NCBI GenBank assembly: GCA_946055095.1
Contig: CAMGEM010000003.1
Coordinates: 1-47,577, forward strand
Length of the DNA: 47,577 nucleotides
Reading direction: 5' to 3'
From: an uncultured Parabacteroides sp.
GTDB lineage: Bacteria; Bacteroidota; Bacteroidia; Bacteroidales; Tannerellaceae
Each line of letters opens with the position of its first letter. Positions within the stretch are counted from its first letter, which is position 1. Both the position numbers and the translations under genes were made by a program. Shown one piece after another: positions 46,665 to 47,577 of this stretch. A model generated the notes under the pieces. It saw only the letters and a program-made list of their open reading frames with translations, ran no database searches and was not told the origin of the DNA.

Positions 46665-47207
46665 ATGGAAGATTGCTGGTATGTGTTGCGCGATTTGGCA
46701 CGTCCTAACGCCAAGAAACCCGCTTACAAGCAACTGCAAGCGATGACTGAACTGAATGGCTGCGTGTTCGTGCCGCTCAAGCAGCAGGTTTTCAGGGCTT
46801 TCGGTAGGTGTGTGGTGCGCTTCGTCCCCTATATGCGCGACCTCATCTTCGTGCATAAGTCTAAGGAAGAGCTCGACCCTATCGTTCGTCGGATGCCACT
46901 GTTGCAGTACCGCTATGTGCGTGGTGGCAAGCGGGATGAGGCAATGAGTGTGCGCCACAAGGACTTTGAAGTCTTTCGGCGTGCCGTCGAGCAGACCGAC
47001 AATGTGGAGTATTTCAGTTATGAGGAGGTCTCTCCCCGGCTTTATGGCAAACAGATCCGCATCATCGGTGGTTGTCTCAACGGCTTTGAAGGCCGTCTGA
47101 TGAGCAAACGCGGCAGTAAATACAAACGCTTGCTCATCGACCTTCAGGAGTGCAATCTCTCCGCAGCCATTCAAGTGGAATCTGAGTTTATTCAGTTGTT
47201 GAAGTGA
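46665..47207 (+). CDS. upxY: UpxY-family NusG-like transcription antiterminator of a capsular polysaccharide locus
   Basis: WYVLRDLARPNAKK NGN-domain start, C-terminal KOW-like IRIIGGCLNGFEGRLMSKRGSKYKRLLIDL. Confidence 0.9.
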   Translation: MEDCWYVLRDLARPNAKKPAYKQLQAMTELNGCVFVPLKQQVFRAFGRCVVRFVPYMRDLIFVHKSKEELDPIVRRMPLLQYRYVRGGKRDEAMSVRHKDFEVFRRAVEQTDNVEYFSYEEVSPRLYGKQIRIIGGCLNGFEGRLMSKRGSKYKRLLIDLQECNLSAAIQVESEFIQLLK

Positions 47208-47226
47208 ACATAAAAGAACAACTTTT

Positions 47227-47243
47227 GCGTTAACAGTTAACGC
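47227..47243. repeat. Perfect palindrome GCGTTAAC-A-GTTAACGC downstream of upxY
   Basis: 8-bp arms around a single central base. Confidence 0.7.
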
Positions 47244-47251
47244 TTGCTGAT

Positions 47252-47361
47252 GCTTGACCCCGAAAAAATGAAAGCGCTTTCAAGTGCTCACGCAAGCGCT
47301 TTCGATGGCCTATGATAGCGCTTTCATCGGGCTATGAAGGCGGCTTCGTTGAAAAACCTAT
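47252..47361. repeat. Second tandem array of 22-bp units
   Basis: GCGCTTTC at 47274, 47296 and 47318 (exact), GCGGCTTC at 47340, degenerate GCTTGACC at 47252; spacing exactly 22 bp. Confidence 0.75.
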
Positions 47362-47402
47362 TTATAGCCCATCCACAGTAGCAAATAGAATTACATAAGT
47401 AT

Positions 47403-47577
47403 ATGCTAAACAGAAATTCGAGAATATACGTCGCAGGCCATCGAGGGCTTGTAGGCTCCGCCATCTGGAACAACCTGATGCGGAGAGGTTACACCAATCT
47501 GGTCGGTCGAACCCATAAGGAGCTCGACCTTACCGACCCGTATGCCGTGAAGCGGTTCTTCGACGAGGAGAGACCCG
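47403..47577 (+). CDS. fcl: GDP-L-fucose synthase, 3'-truncated by window edge
   Basis: Translation MLNRNSRIYVAGHRGLVGSAIWNNLMRRGYTNLVGRTHKELDLTDPYAVKRFFDEERP; GxxGxxG SDR motif; absent from the ORF track because it runs off the window. Confidence 0.88.
   Translation, partial: MLNRNSRIYVAGHRGLVGSAIWNNLMRRGYTNLVGRTHKELDLTDPYAVKRFFDEERP

Noticed and set aside
47252-47361. Possible CRISPR array
   Set aside because: Units are contiguous 22-bp degenerate repeats with no unique spacers of regular length and no cas genes; the same applies to 19550-19791.

Overview
This 47.6-kb window looks like a chromosomal segment of a Bacteroidales bacterium, probably Parabacteroides-like. That assignment is an inference from gene content and TAnnTTTG promoters. 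Contents left to right: the end of a CzcA-type RND metal efflux system plus a TolC-family protein; a V/A-type ATPase operon (E, DUF2764-like, A, B, D, I, K); fabD; a minimal tatA-tatC pair; a GH92 mannosidase; rhaD; an S46 peptidase with the DPP11 specificity residue; initiator tRNA-fMet; a TetR-FabH-like-FabG group; an RluA-family synthase; an M20 peptidase-MtaD-PNP cluster; a tRNA Gly-Leu-Leu cluster; a SGNH-SGNH-MBOAT acyl-transfer cassette; a minus-strand menaquinone operon (HAD+hotdog fusion, MenF, D, B, C, E) with no menH; trmD; a Tat-dependent Gfo/Idh/MocA pair (the first GH109-like) followed by a very large HEAT + tandem DUF1080 protein; a lipoprotein; and the start of a capsule locus (upxY and a truncated GDP-L-fucose synthase gene missing from the ORF track). 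The most unusual non-coding signals are two arrays of exactly 22-bp iterated units (about 19550-19791 and 47252-47361). In the first, one inverted unit builds a rho-independent terminator. The most interesting gene systems are the Tat-exported oxidoreductase/DUF1080 cluster, a candidate 3-keto-glycoside pathway, and the SGNH/MBOAT cassette. No CRISPR array, prophage or IS element was recognised.
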